64,000 nucleotides of DNA. Source: Reticulitermes speratus (taxonomy: Eukaryota > Arthropoda > Insecta > Blattodea > Rhinotermitidae). Below, piece after piece: positions 10,270-20,939 of the stretch (position 1 is its first letter; each line of letters opens with the position of its first letter). The notes below the pieces were generated by a model, which was not told where the DNA came from, made no database searches, and saw nothing but the letters and a program-made list of their open reading frames with translations. The DNA lies in assembly GCA_021186555.1 (NCBI GenBank), contig JAJKFL010000005.1, positions 21,082,635 to 21,146,634 of the forward strand. The letters are read 5' to 3'. A program made the translations under genes and the position numbers.

Positions 10270-10701
10270 GTAGATGTGTAGATTGGTGTTTATAGAGTGT
10301 GGACTGAGACTGTGAAGGTAGATGTGTAGATTGGTGTTTATAGAGTGTGGACTGAGACTGTGAAGGTAGATGTGTAGATTGGTGTTTATAGAGTGTGGAC
10401 TGAGACTGTGAAGGTAGATGTGTAGATTGGTGTTTATAGAGTGTGGACTGAGACTGTGAAGGTAGATGTGTAGATTGGTGTTTATAGAGTGTGGACTGAG
10501 ACTGTGAAGGTAGATGTGTAGATTGGTGTTTATAGAGTGTGGACTGAGACTGTGAAGGTAGATGTGTAGATTGGTGTTTATAGAGTGTGGACTGAGACTG
10601 TGAAGGTAGATGTGTAGATTGGTGTTTATAGAGTGTGGACTGAGACTGTGAAGGTAGATGTGTAGATTGGTGTTTATAGAGTGTGGACTGAGACTGTGAA
10701 G
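10270..10701. repeat. 48-bp minisatellite, nine identical tandem copies
   Basis: Nine perfect head-to-tail copies of a 48-bp unit beginning GTAGATGTGTAGATTGG, starting at 10270, 10318, 10366 and so on to 10654. I see no base difference between units, which points to very recent expansion or ongoing homogenisation. The unit length is a multiple of three; two minus-strand frames are free of stops through the array, but no start codon or flanking coding sequence supports translation. It is not a CRISPR array: there are no variable spacers. Confidence 0.97.
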
Positions 10702-10741
10702 GGTGAGAAACGAATATATATAAAGAAAGTCAACTGACTGA

Positions 10742-10742
<1 letters not shown>

Positions 10743-10788
<46 letters not shown>
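10743..10788. repeat. (TTA)n microsatellite
   Basis: About 15 uninterrupted TTA units directly downstream of the minisatellite. Confidence 0.95.
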
Positions 10789-10789
<1 letters not shown>

Positions 10790-10836
10790 AAACATAGAAG
10801 TTTTCTAAGTCGCTAGTAAGGAGATTGGTCTAGAGG

Positions 10837-11063
10837 TTTTTTTTTCAATGGCTCGACAGCCCCTTGGGGGCCTAGGCCGTCTCGTTGTTCGAGGCTTCAC
10901 GATCACACACTTTAGACACACCACAGTCAGTAGGACTCCTCTGGACGAGGGACCAGCTCGTCGCAGACACCTCTACCTGACAACACACAACACTCACAAG
11001 AGACAGACATCCATGCCCTCGGCGGGATTCGAACCCACAATCCCAGTAAGCGACTGGCCGCAG
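10837..11063 (-). mobile_element. SINE family A copy, 5' truncated
   Basis: Reverse-oriented copy ending in a run of nine T on the plus strand (the A tail). Contains the family landmarks, on the minus strand GGATGTCTGTCTCTTGTGAG and a B-box GGGTTCGAATCCC. The match stops inside the tRNA-like head at GCCGCAGAC, where LINE family 2 sequence begins. The plus-strand open frame 10848-11072 is merely its translation. Confidence 0.88.
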
Positions 11064-11074
11064 ACGGTGTAGAG

Positions 11075-11848
11075 GTATATGCTGAGAAAACTAAATACAT
11101 GTTCGAGTCTCGAGATCAGAATGCAGTACAAAGTCACAACGTAAAAATAGGCAATACATTTTTTAAAGGGTAGAGCATTTCAGATGTTTGGGAACAAAAC
11201 TAACCAATCACGATTGCATTCATGAAGAAATCAAGAGCATGGTGAAGTCAGCGAATCATTGCTATAATTTGGTGCAGAATCTTTTATCTTCCATTTGCTA
11301 TCCAAAAATATAAAGACAAATATACAGAACTTAATTTTGCCTGTTTTGAATGGGTGTGAAACTGGGTTTCTCACACTGAGGGAGGAACATATGCTGAGGG
11401 TGTTCGAGAATATGATGCTGAGGAAGATATTTGGGCCAAAGAGGGACGAGTTAACAGGGGAGTGGAGAAGACTACATAACGAGGAGCTTTATGATCTGTA
11501 CTTCTCACCAAATATTCGAGTAATCAAATCAAGAAGAATGACATAGGCAGGGCATGTGGCACGTATGGGGAGATGAGAGATGCGTACAGGGCTTTGGTCG
11601 GGAAACCTGAAAGAGACCACTTGGAAGACCTAGGCATAGATGGGCGGATAATATTAAAATGGGGCTTCAAGAAGTGGGATGGGGGCATGGACTGGATTGA
11701 TCTGCCTGAGGATAGGGATAAGTGGCGGGCTCTTGTGAATGCGGTAATGGACCTTCGGGTTCAATAAAATGCGGGGAATTTCTTGACTAGCTGAGAAACT
11801 GTTAGCGTCTGAAGAAGGATCTTGCTCCATGGAGTTATTATTATTATT
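11075..11848 (+). mobile_element. LINE family 2, 3' fragment
   Basis: 5'-truncated non-LTR retrotransposon carrying the end of the RT region, the C-terminal block and the 3' untranslated region. The 3' end ATAAAATGCGGGGAATTTC...GGAGTTATTATTATT recurs at 60330-60405 and, diverged, at 22040-22110, which defines the family's 3' terminus. The tail is a TTA-type repeat. I cannot assign a LINE clade securely. Confidence 0.8.
11295..11767 (+). pseudogene. LINE family 2 C-terminal coding remnant
   Basis: Two open frames (11295-11546 and 11573-11767) are parts of one ancestral reading frame. Visible blocks: N-G-C-E-T-G (degenerate Y-G-C-E-T-W), L-T/L-R-E-E-H, R-K-I-F-G-P-K-R-D-E, W-R-R-L-H-N-E-E-L, then after a frameshift near 11545, Y-R-A-L-V-G-K-P-E and W-R-A-L-V-N-A-V-M. 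This block order follows the RT in a repeat family common in insects. The catalytic RT domain is absent and the frame is interrupted, so it is a dead copy. Confidence 0.8.
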
Positions 11849-12573
11849 ATTATCATCGTTCTTGTGTAATAATGTTGTTACTTGAGTTACCTAATTCTGT
11901 TATTCTTAATAAATTACCCTGCTTTTGTCATTGCGTGACGAGTTGAACGTTTTGTCTTCCACGCACTTCCTGCCACCTAAATATTATTAAGCTTCCCGAT
12001 TTTTTGTTTTTTTTTATATAATGGTATCCCTACTTATTTGCTAGGAGACAGGGGATTACTCTGTGGCATATTGCATTCCGACTGAGAGCTTTCTGCAGAC
12101 GCATGTTTGTTGCAATGCCGTGGTCGTTGATTCCGGACGGTATGTGTAATCCAGGGATGGTCAACATTATTTCGGCGCAAGTTTTCATACCAACCCGTTG
12201 CGATGTTAATATTACCCTTTGTGCATAAGGTCACTTATCCACTGAGCTAAGCACTTCCACGGTTGCATTTGACGGCATATTTAATGATTACTGAAGTGAA
12301 ATGCAAGGATAAAGCCTGAACTTCAAAACCTCTCTTAATCGGTTATAAATTCTAAGGGTGATGATTCAGGTTGCCCTTCGCTTCCCCTGCTAAATAATAA
12401 ATAAGTTTATTCACAGAAAGGGGAAGATTTGAATCAAAATATCCGCTTTTTGCATTCCAAGGATAAGCAAATTTGCATTCTTTATGTTCATATTTGTTTT
12501 TGTACCCTTCCCTAATTTCCGTTTTGTGAAGTCCGGCCTTGGACCTGCTAATATACTTATGATTTTTGTGGTA
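11849..12573. other. No recognisable gene; possible SINE head at its end
   Basis: Near 12230-12262 the minus strand reads GCTTAGCTCAGTGGATAAG, an A-box-like tRNA start, but the matching B box is poor (about 12190). I do not call a SINE on that alone. The rest shows nothing. Confidence 0.35.
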
Positions 12574-12725
12574 CAGTGAAACCTGTCTTAAACGGAATCC
12601 TGTCCTTAGGGGAAGCCTTTTGCAGTCCCGAGGATTTTTAACTTCAAGTATATGTACTGCACGGAACCTGCTTGCGACGGAAAAAATCCGGTCCCTTGCG
12701 ATACCGTTATAGACATGTTTCACTG
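12574..12725. mobile_element. Short Tigger-like MITE
   Basis: A 152-bp element with ends CAGTGAAACCTGTCTTAAACGG and, complemented at the right, CAGTGAAACATGTCTATAACGG. TA on both sides (12572-12573, 12726-12727). A longer diverged copy lies at 39834-39988. Non-coding. Confidence 0.75.
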
Positions 12726-12727
12726 TA

Positions 12728-13159
12728 TTTTATAGACTAATTCTGGGATATACCATAAAATATAATTCACCGCCCCTTTCTTCCACATCCTCTATCTCCT
12801 TTGTAATTACTGTACCAGGTCAGGTAAATTTAAAAGCCTTCCAGCAGTTAAATTCCGACGTTCTGAGCACTCTTCATCTCTTATTACTGCCTTTTATCAT
12901 TATCTCTAGATGGTGCGTCAGGTCCTTTTAGGTTGCGTTGGAATGCGGATGTGCGTGTAGAGCTGAGTACTGAAATTTTAAAGTGCGTCGCTCTGGAAGC
13001 GCTTTTCCACGGGCGAACGGAGTTGAGGGACGGTTTCGTAAATTAAGGTGCCGTGTTTCTTATTTTAAATTGTATTCACTCATTTTCAGTGACGCTTGTC
13101 GAAATGCAAAGTAACACAACGTACATAATTCCCCAAAAGTCCAACACGTTGTTTCAGAG
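12728..13159. other. No recognisable feature
   Basis: Unique-looking sequence without motifs. Confidence 0.5.
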
Positions 13160-13430
13160 ATGCCACGTGCGGTAGACGTACACGGCTTTGCATTATGCAG
13201 TGCCAGTTTAATACTATCACAATCTATGCGGTTGCATGGGTCACCACCTTTCGAGACGCTCCGAATGGCTGGTTATATTTCAGATTTTGTGCCAACCGCA
13301 TTTAAATGTAAATTCTTACAGTTTCCTATATGCGTTGTCACTTCGGGATTATGAATAGGGATTATGAATAGGTATGGACTTCAAATTTGTTTTAGCACTG
13401 GGCCCAGAAGTGCCTTAAAACGTCCCTGAC
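13160..13430 (+). repeat. Dispersed repeat shared with 1930-2190
   Basis: Matches the reverse complement of about 1930-2190 in blocks, including GGTTATATTTCAGATTTTGTG against GGCTGTATTTCAGATTTTGTG (one differing run), and later AGGTATGG...TCAAATTTG. It therefore contains a second copy of the repeat that holds the 204-codon open frame. Near 13346-13372 a 13-base unit GGGATTATGAATA is duplicated in tandem. Class unknown. Confidence 0.6.
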
Positions 13431-15496
13431 ATTATGCGTCTCTTTTATGCACCTTTTGAAACAACGCAAACTACGTATGAAGAAACATATTCCTTATCAA
13501 GATACAAGAAATAATTTAAATAGACCGTAATTAATCACCCGACAGTGTAATTAAGACTTGATGGAAAAAGGAATGCGAAAAGGCCCAAATGCAAAACATA
13601 GCTTTTTTGGCGAGATTTTAGGTGCTGCACTTTTTTTAAATAATGTCCTACACGAAGAGTAAAGAGAGTGTATACATTCTGTATGGTTCGCAAATGGAAA
13701 GTTGTTTATAAAGTTGAAGACTCCAAAGTTTGTAAAAACAGTTATAATAATAAACATATCTTCAAATTAATAAGCTATAGAGAATTAAGAGGCAATAAAA
13801 GTGAAAGATTTGGAAAGAAAGGGGAAAGGTATGTAATATACGGAATGTAGTTCAGCTGCGTACAAGAACTGATGTAAGAGCATTTTTACTGCATGACGAC
13901 CGAGTATACAAGAGTGCATCCTCTTCACTTCCTGAGGAACAGCTAGAGCGACCTCGACCTAATGGTAGGAGAGAAAGCTGGGATGCATGCAGGGAGAATG
14001 AACTTACGTTCACTGCGCCCTTGAGAACACCGTGGCTGGAATATTAATTTCTAGAACAATAGACGTCTGTCCGCTGAACATAAGAAGAACACACATAAGC
14101 CTACTGATATCACCAGTCTTGGGTCTCGAATTACTTCCTAACCGGATGTGAAAATTGGAAATGTTTTAAGTAGATCCTGTCCGCTCATCCGCATTTTTTA
14201 CTTCGGAAACTATCGAATGAATTTCAACGAATTGCATTAAAAATTAAGCTTATGTGAGGCAAAGGCTTAATCATAATTACAATAGGGAGAAAAAATGCAC
14301 AGAAACGCATACTTTTAATGTTTGTGTTAATTACATACGGTACTGGATAAAAGGTGGTTGTTCAAAATTATTTCCAGTACAAAACAAAGTTTTTTGTGGC
14401 TTGCAAATAAAGTCAAACGTTTTAGTTACATTATGCCCTGTTAGTCGTGACGGATAGAAGGATTTAATTAGTGAAACTTGAAAATGATACACAATGTTCT
14501 AGGAAGGACTGAGGAAAACTACAAAACGCATCAGTTAGGACGGACGGTTTCCATTCCGATGTTCGAAAATGAAACCGAAATGTAATCTGGAATACTAACC
14601 GAGACAGTTGCTGGGTATAAACATATATAGGGTAAAGTGGATACTTTGCGTCAACTTAACAAACTCGTAAGTATAACAGGAATTATATTAAACAAAGTTT
14701 CTGTCAGAATTTTAAAATTTTAGGCTTACATATATGTCCAGAAATAAAATGAATTAGTAAATTACATTGTAACCAAACATTCACTATAAAGAATCAGAAA
14801 TGCGTCTGATTTGAACACACAAGAGCAATAATTAATGATTGACATTATCAACCATTTGAAGGCTGAAATTCATATTGATAAGCCAGTACTTAAAAATTTC
14901 AGTCTTTTCGGAGACAGTACATCTCCATGACAAAAACCAATCGGTCAGTGCTGTTAGGTAAATAATCACTCTTTGTTTTGAAAATCGTACGGAACATATA
15001 ATTTCGCTGTGTGGGTAAAATGCAGAATTTTTAACGCTAAGCACCGTGGTTCATGTGGTAACAAACTTCCCGCGTTGTTATCGAATGCCTTTCCTTCCGT
15101 GTTCATGCGCAGTGTATTTCATAGCTAAGTGCGGTGCCTTGCATGCAGAGCAGATCTCGCTTTATCATTTTTACACACGCCATTTTGCACATCTTCAAAG
15201 CAGCTTACCTAATGTCCAGATTTCCTTTCCTGCCCCCGAGGTAAAGAGGTACAAGGTTCCGCTTTAGAGAAAGCCCGTCTCTGACGAACAAGTTTTACAC
15301 ACTTTGCATCCTAAGCTTATGTATGAATGTATTATACGCTATCTAATGAAGTCCTCTTTAAATCGTCATTTCCGCGTTGTGATGAATAAATGTATGTAGC
15401 TTCTGTCACGTGACTAAAACGTTACATTACAACGCAGTTATGTTGGACATCGTCCATTTATGTCACTAAAGGACGGTTAATTGTTATGTATTGTAC
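13431..15496. other. No recognisable gene
   Basis: About 2 kb of AT-rich sequence. Near 14629-14645 TATAGGGTAAAGTGG looks like one transposon terminus, but no inverted partner was found. Small open frames show no domains. Confidence 0.45.
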
Positions 15497-15860
15497 AGGG
15501 TGTTCGTCAGTGATCTTAATTCTGTATTACCCAGATGCGTACAATATACATTTAAAAATACAAATTATCTGAAAGAGAACTCAAAAAGTGTTACGAAAAG
15601 CCAGTCGAGTTTAATGTGAGCACCACGAGCGACATGGGCAACGTCAAACCGATGTTCAGTTTACTGCCACACATTTTGAAGAATATCGTAGTCATTTTTT
15701 GCACTGGCCTCTGTGGTCCATGTCTTGAGATCTTCTATCATCGTCAGCATCGGAACGACACGTGCATCGCCCTATGAAGTTCCCAGAAGAAGGGGTGTGT
15801 GGGTGTGAGATCAGGTTATCTTAAGGGCCATTCCATAATGTCATTTGCCGTTTTGTCGAG
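15497..15860 (-). pseudogene. Decayed DDE transposase, C-terminal half (Tc1/mariner-superfamily type)
   Basis: Reading the minus strand from about 15850 down: N-D-I-M-E-W-P-L-R, a stop, then P-D-L-T-P and F-F-W, corresponding to the W-P-P-R-S-P-D-L-T-P-x-D-F-F-L-W block that carries the third catalytic acid region in many insect transposases. After a frame change, I-E-D-L-K-T-W-T-T-E-A follows, then D-I-L-Q-N-V-W-Q, a stop, and R-F-D-V-A-H-V-A-R-G-A-H-I, the usual C-terminus. At least two stops and one frameshift break it. Sequence upstream to about 16043 probably belongs to the same element but is too degraded to read. The left end begins ACAGGGTGTTCGTCAGTGAT, a plausible terminal repeat. 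Confidence 0.7.
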
Positions 15861-16154
15861 GCACGCTGAACAAGATTTGTGCAGTTTATTTGAGCTGCTG
15901 CACAGTCTGTAATCGATATGCGCGGAGACGAAGACCGTTTCGAACGACTTGCCAAAGGATTGTTTTAAGAACTGTACGTCGCCTAATGGCAGACTTTTGC
16001 GGACTACTCGAAAACAATTGCCTGTCTTCAACACGTTTTTCACTCACAGGTCAGCGGGAAATTTTTTCCCTTACAAACGCAAATACTGTTCACAAAATTA
16101 TGCCGAGTAAGAATCTGTGGTTTCCTTGCTGGGTCCTTCCTATATGCCGAAACT

Positions 16155-16204
16155 GTCGTCCGTCCGTCCGTCCGTCCGTCAGTCACAGCCCCCCCCCCCC
16201 CCCC
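16155..16204. repeat. (GTCC)n microsatellite and 16-C run
   Basis: Several CCGT units followed by CAGTCACAG and a run of exactly 16 C at 16189-16204. The GTCCGTCCGTC motif also occurs, mutated, inside the 0.5-kb repeat at 18460-18990. Confidence 0.85.
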
Positions 16205-18459
16205 AATCTTTGCATGACGACATTTTGCAATTTTCACTAATGTAGCTCCATTTTCTCCCAGAATGTGCAGTAGGTTGCAAGCCAGGCAAAACATTTTGAT
16301 TCGATCTTTCCCACTGATGTATATTTCAAGTGTACATTAAGCAGGCCCTGAGTAAAACCAAATTGAAGTGCTAATGATCATTTGTGGGCATTCTGTGTAC
16401 GAAATTCTAAACCTGGCCATTTTGTCCTTATGTAACAGAGTTATTAGTAGTTACAAGTAAGACCACCAAGGGGCAATGAGAGGTGCCTATGTTTCAGTCA
16501 GCTTTGCTTTTGTTTTGGTACGTTTGCCGAAAACAAATTTCCGTATTTGATGACGTGCATATTCAGTGTTACGGTGATTAAAACTGTTACGACCGGATGA
16601 AAGGGGAGGTAACCAATTTTTGAAACCTGTAGCTAGGGATGGGAATTATTTCTTTCGAAGCGTCTGCCAATTTTTTACATTTGAGATTACTGAGAATAAT
16701 TTCTCGCTGCGTATTATTACAAGGGAAGCTTACAAGTTGTGCGTGGGATAAACTGGAGTGTAACATCGAAGTAGTAGCTATTGGTGAAATACATGACGTA
16801 TGTGTTTCTTTATTTTGCATCTGAGGGCCAAATCACTGCACCATGGTCTGTTAGCCCTGTAGTTGCTGAAGCTGTGACTGAAAGGAATATCAGAGTTCAA
16901 TGATGAACTAGACATTGCTATTACAGTGGTTTGTTGATAGCTGAAGAAAAAGAGAGATTAGGTATTCTTGAAGCAGTTACAATATATTTCTCTTGTCGGT
17001 CTTTGCCGAAGGCATTTTCTGTAGATTAGCAGCGTCACTTTGTGCATATTATAGTACATTATTATATTATGTATTATTATATACTATATAATTAGTATAT
17101 TATTATAGTATTGCACATAAAGTACCTATTCTTCGCCCGAGTCTCTTTTTTTCAAAGTAAACTGTATTGAAACAATGATATTACGAATTTCTTATGTTAT
17201 ACGAGTACATTTCTAAATTTCTTAACTGGTACATAACAGTTGATGCACTGCAAGAACTTACAATTGTATATATAGCAGTGCATTTAGATCCCAAAAACAA
17301 GAGGATGCGACGTCGCTCATGTCTTCTATTGTTTGCCTAGCTTAGCATTGTGACATCGTGCCAATATCATAGACATTTCTGTATTAATTAAACAGCCTTA
17401 TGGTTTCGCAGCGATAATAGAGGGATTATTAACTTGTATAATTTCCTGCATTAGGTTATCTCTGTCAGGTATGGTCTTGTAACAGCCAGGCAGAAATGAC
17501 GGAAGAGAAGGGAATATGAGAGGATTTTGTACTGTAGTAGACCCCTTGGTGTAGATAACAAAGCAGCACAGACACTGAGGCTGTTGATGCAAGTGTTCTT
17601 GTCAATGAGTAAGTGTAATTGAGAATGCGGGAGGTGCTTGGGCGTTGGTGCAAATGTAACAGAATCGTGATGGAAGCCTTCCGGGGAAAAGCGGTTACAG
17701 ATGCCTTTACAGTGTAGTCCGTGTTTGGCTTATTGTGAGCGGTCAGGACGCGGTTTCCGCTGGTTCCGGCTACTAGTCACGGATTTTCCGGAAATCGTGC
17801 TCTAGAGATCACGTCCTTTGCCACCTTCGCCGTGACCGTGTAATTAAAGTTATTTTCTTTTGAGGTCGAAATTCTAACCTCTCGTCAATTGTCTGGCTTT
17901 GAGCCCTTTCTTTTGGAAGGAAAACTTGAGGAGCGCTATTAATGTTCACAGAGTGTAACAATCACAGTCTGAAGGAAGTGAAGAAAACACGAAACTTATT
18001 TTGAGATGTATTTCTTACACATCACATGTCGACAGTAGTCTCCATCCCATAGAAGACGGTTTATCATTATGGAGCAGGTCCGCACAATTCGTAGCTCGCG
18101 GGCAACATGTCTGAAATGAGAAAATTTCTGTTAATCCTTTCTCTGGAAAAGCCGAGATGGAACGCCGAAGCAACTGTGAAAACTAACGAGCTGTTTATTG
18201 CTGAAGACACACACTACGTACCAATTAGTTTCCTAAAAATATCCTCAAAATAGCTACGTTGTGAATTGCGTCTTTATTTGTTCATGTTATCATCACTTGA
18301 TGTATAGAAAAACGCAGGTAAATTGTACTATAATTATATGTGCATTTATTCATTCTTTATTCTGTGTATTGAATTTCATGTTGCCCGCATGCAGACCAAG
18401 TTTTGTTGGAGTTTTCTGCATCACGTAAAAGGCTGAGCGAATCTGTTATAGAGGGAGTT
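16205..18459. other. No recognisable gene
   Basis: Includes an AT-rich low-complexity patch at about 17045-17120 made of ATTATTATA-type units. Other short open frames carry no domain. Confidence 0.45.
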
Positions 18460-18990
18460 TTTAGGCGCTTTCGCAAAATTGCGAAAAGCGACTATTGGCT
18501 TCGTCATGTCTGTCTGTCCGACCGCATGGAACAACTCGGCTCCCACTGGATGGATTTTCATTAAATTTTATATCTGAGTATTTTTCGAAAGTCTCTCGAG
18601 ATATTTCAAGTTTCGTTAAAATGTGACAAGAATAGCGGGTACTTTACATGAATGCCTATTTACATGTATGACATCTCGCTGAATTCTTGTTAGAATGAGA
18701 ACTGTTTCAGGCAAACGTTATAAGAGAAAATCAAAACACACATTTTATGTTCAGTAACTTTTTTTTTTTTTCGAAAATTGTGCCGTTTATGAGATAATGT
18801 GCAAAAATGCTGTAGAGCCGGAGAGGCCACAGATGACAATATAACAAGGCGCATGCGCTTTGCATGCTGGATAACTATGGTTACAAACACACACTCACAA
18901 TATGTAATACTTATTGCTTTTCCACGGCAACAATGGTTACACGAACATGCCTCAATGTTACGTTATACATTGCCTGCCTTGTGTCATTCT
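18460..18990 (-). repeat. 0.5-kb dispersed repeat R, copy 1 (Helitron-like end)
   Basis: Shares long blocks with 48502-48975 and 63180-63712, which lie in the opposite orientation. Landmarks are a short hairpin (TTCGCAA / TTGCGAA) at one terminus, a GACAGACAGACAT-type stretch, a poly-T or A tract, and AAGGCGCATGCGC. On the strand given, the hairpin is followed within 6 bases by CTAA, reminiscent of Helitron 3' termini. No coding potential. Confidence 0.7.
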
Positions 18991-19810
18991 TATTTAGCTT
19001 GGATACTGGTTGAGAACCGGTCACCATTTACAGATCCATGGCTTGTTTCTTTGTCACGTACCGTAAGACCAAGGATGAAAATTTGTGTAATTGTAATGTC
19101 TTCTTTTATGATGTTTTAAGGAGCTCTGAGTTTGCTGAGATTAAGGCGCTAGCTGAGATAGTGAAAGTAGAATAGTGGATGAGATTGTGTGTTTAGGAAC
19201 TTCACATTTTTGCTTTCCGCCATATATTAATATAGTGATAAAAAATGACGATATCGTCTGTCCTTGCTTCCAAACAGAGGCAAGTGGACCAAAATCGTTA
19301 ACTGACAAAAAAAGCGGCGATTAATCCGACAGTTGGTGTAGAAAGGAGTGAGTCTGGCAAGAAATAAATTGTGGCTCTCGTGGCAGGTTATGTTCAGCAA
19401 TTTGTTTCGTAGTTTCATTCAATAATTAAGGAGATTGTTACTTTCGCATTAATTACCTTAAGTCTTATTTATAACAGTGTGCCTTTGCGTTATTGATTTA
19501 CTGTGACAAATTTGATTTCGGGTGTTTACAAAACACTGTCAAACTGAATCCTCATCCCCCCCACCCCCACAGTGCCGTGACCGCAGTCACTTTTAACATT
19601 AGGATCTTTTCAATAGTTGAGGGTGTAAAGAAATTAGACACGGCGTATTGTCACAGAATGCGGAAGAAAGGGAATCCTAACATTCGAAAGAAAGCTGATA
19701 GTAATAAACGAATCGGTTTATTATCTGCATTTTTCTTTCTTTCTTCCTTTCTTTCTTAATCTTCACCTCTGTCTACCTACTCATTGTAGACGTAGAAGTT
19801 ATTATTGCAT
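18991..19810. other. No gene; (TTTC)n microsatellite
   Basis: A TTTC-type repeat lies at about 19732-19757. Nothing else recognised. Confidence 0.5.
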
Positions 19811-20168
19811 TTGATCACACTCAATGACACATACACACATGAAATAGGACTCCCCTGGACGAGAGATCGGCCCGTCCCGTGAGATCTCTACCTGACAACA
19901 CCCCACAATCACAAGAGACGGACATCCAGCACCTAGTGAGCCAGGGCCTCCTCGTTGTCGAAGCTTCACAATCACACTCAGACACACCACACACGGTAGG
20001 ACTCCTCTGGACGAGTGTTCAGTCAGACGCAGAGACCTCTACCTGATAACACACAACACTCACAAGAGACAGACATCCATGGCTGCGGCGGGATTCGAAC
20101 CCACAATCCCAGCAAGCGAGGGGCCGCAGACCCACGCCTTAGACCGCGCGGCCACTGGGATCGGCCGT
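19811..20168 (-). mobile_element. SINE family A, tandem dimer
   Basis: Two head-to-tail pieces on the minus strand. 19930-20168 is a near full copy with intact tRNA-like head (B box GGGTTCGAATCCC, start at GGCCGATCCCAGTGGCCG) and the body. 19811-19930 is a second body fragment lacking the head, joined at GACATCCAG. Either one SINE inserted next to another or a template switch produced a dimer. Confidence 0.85.
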
Positions 20169-20470
20169 CACGACGTTACTCGTACGTGATCTGTCCTCAC
20201 GCACTCATGATAAACAGCAATTTGGACTTAACGAGGACCTTGTGTAATAGACTGCACACCAATTAACCTTTCATATTTCTGTGTGTGCCCTTTTGTTCTC
20301 CTTTTGGTCGAAGTATATAAAATGAAAGACTTACGGAAAGTTCTTGTCTCTCTGGCTATATATTTCATTTCCAAGATTTTATATATTCCGCTTTTGTTAA
20401 GGTTTGGTATTTGTGGTCTAAATGAAAAGTTCTCAGGAGTATTTAATTTTGATTTTTAGTCCGATAGATA

Positions 20471-20755
20471 TATGTGGAGCCAGGACAGCGGTGCCAGTAT
20501 AGTGACGTGGTTGGACGACCGAGGAATCGCGTTTCAATTCCTGGTATAAACAACAGATTTTTCTCTATTTCTAAGCATTCAGTGAGGCTCTGGGGCCAAC
20601 CAAGTCTCGTATTCAATGGTTACTGGAGTTCCTTCGCCGAGAGTAAAGCGGCCGGGACATGAAGCTGACCACTCACCTCCATCTACGACCAGAGTGCACA
20701 ATGAGTAGAGCTATACCTGCACTCCCTCCTATGCCTCATGGCATGCACATGAATA
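20471..20755 (+). mobile_element. SINE family B copy, diverged
   Basis: Head degenerate, with a B-box-like GTTTCAATTCC near 20529. The body landmarks (CTGGGGCCAACCAAG, AAAGCGGCCGGGACATGAAG, ATGAGTAGAGCTATACCTGC) match family B. Its 3' end abuts the hAT-like element at 20776. Confidence 0.75.
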
Positions 20756-20775
20756 ACTTTACTTTTAATTTCCTT

Positions 20776-20939
20776 CAGGATTCTACAAATTTTCCAAAAA
20801 TCCACGAGCCGTCTCAAAACTCTTGGCTCCAGAAGGGTGACGAAGGAAGTTCCATACTCAGGAGCCACAAATGTTAGGCGCTACCGTACAAAATTTCAGT
20901 CGCCACGGCGACCTGGCGCCCGGGATTTGTGCACCCCTG
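20776..20939 (-). mobile_element. Small hAT-like element, copy 1
   Basis: About 164 bp, ending in the complement of CAGGGGTGCACAAATCCC. The last ~88 bases are nearly identical, in reverse orientation, to 55974-56063. The left end, CAGGATTCTACAAAT, is a mutated partner. A target duplication is unclear (ATTTCCTT against CTTTACTT). Non-coding. Confidence 0.6.

Noticed and set aside
10270..10701. CRISPR-like regular repeat
   Set aside because: Units are contiguous and identical with no spacers, and the sequence is eukaryotic; it is a minisatellite.
10843..11075. Protein-coding gene on the plus strand
   Set aside because: The 74-codon frame is the antisense of SINE family A.
14629..14645. Transposon terminus TATAGGGTAAAGTGG
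   Set aside because: No inverted partner or flanking duplication could be found within 3 kb.
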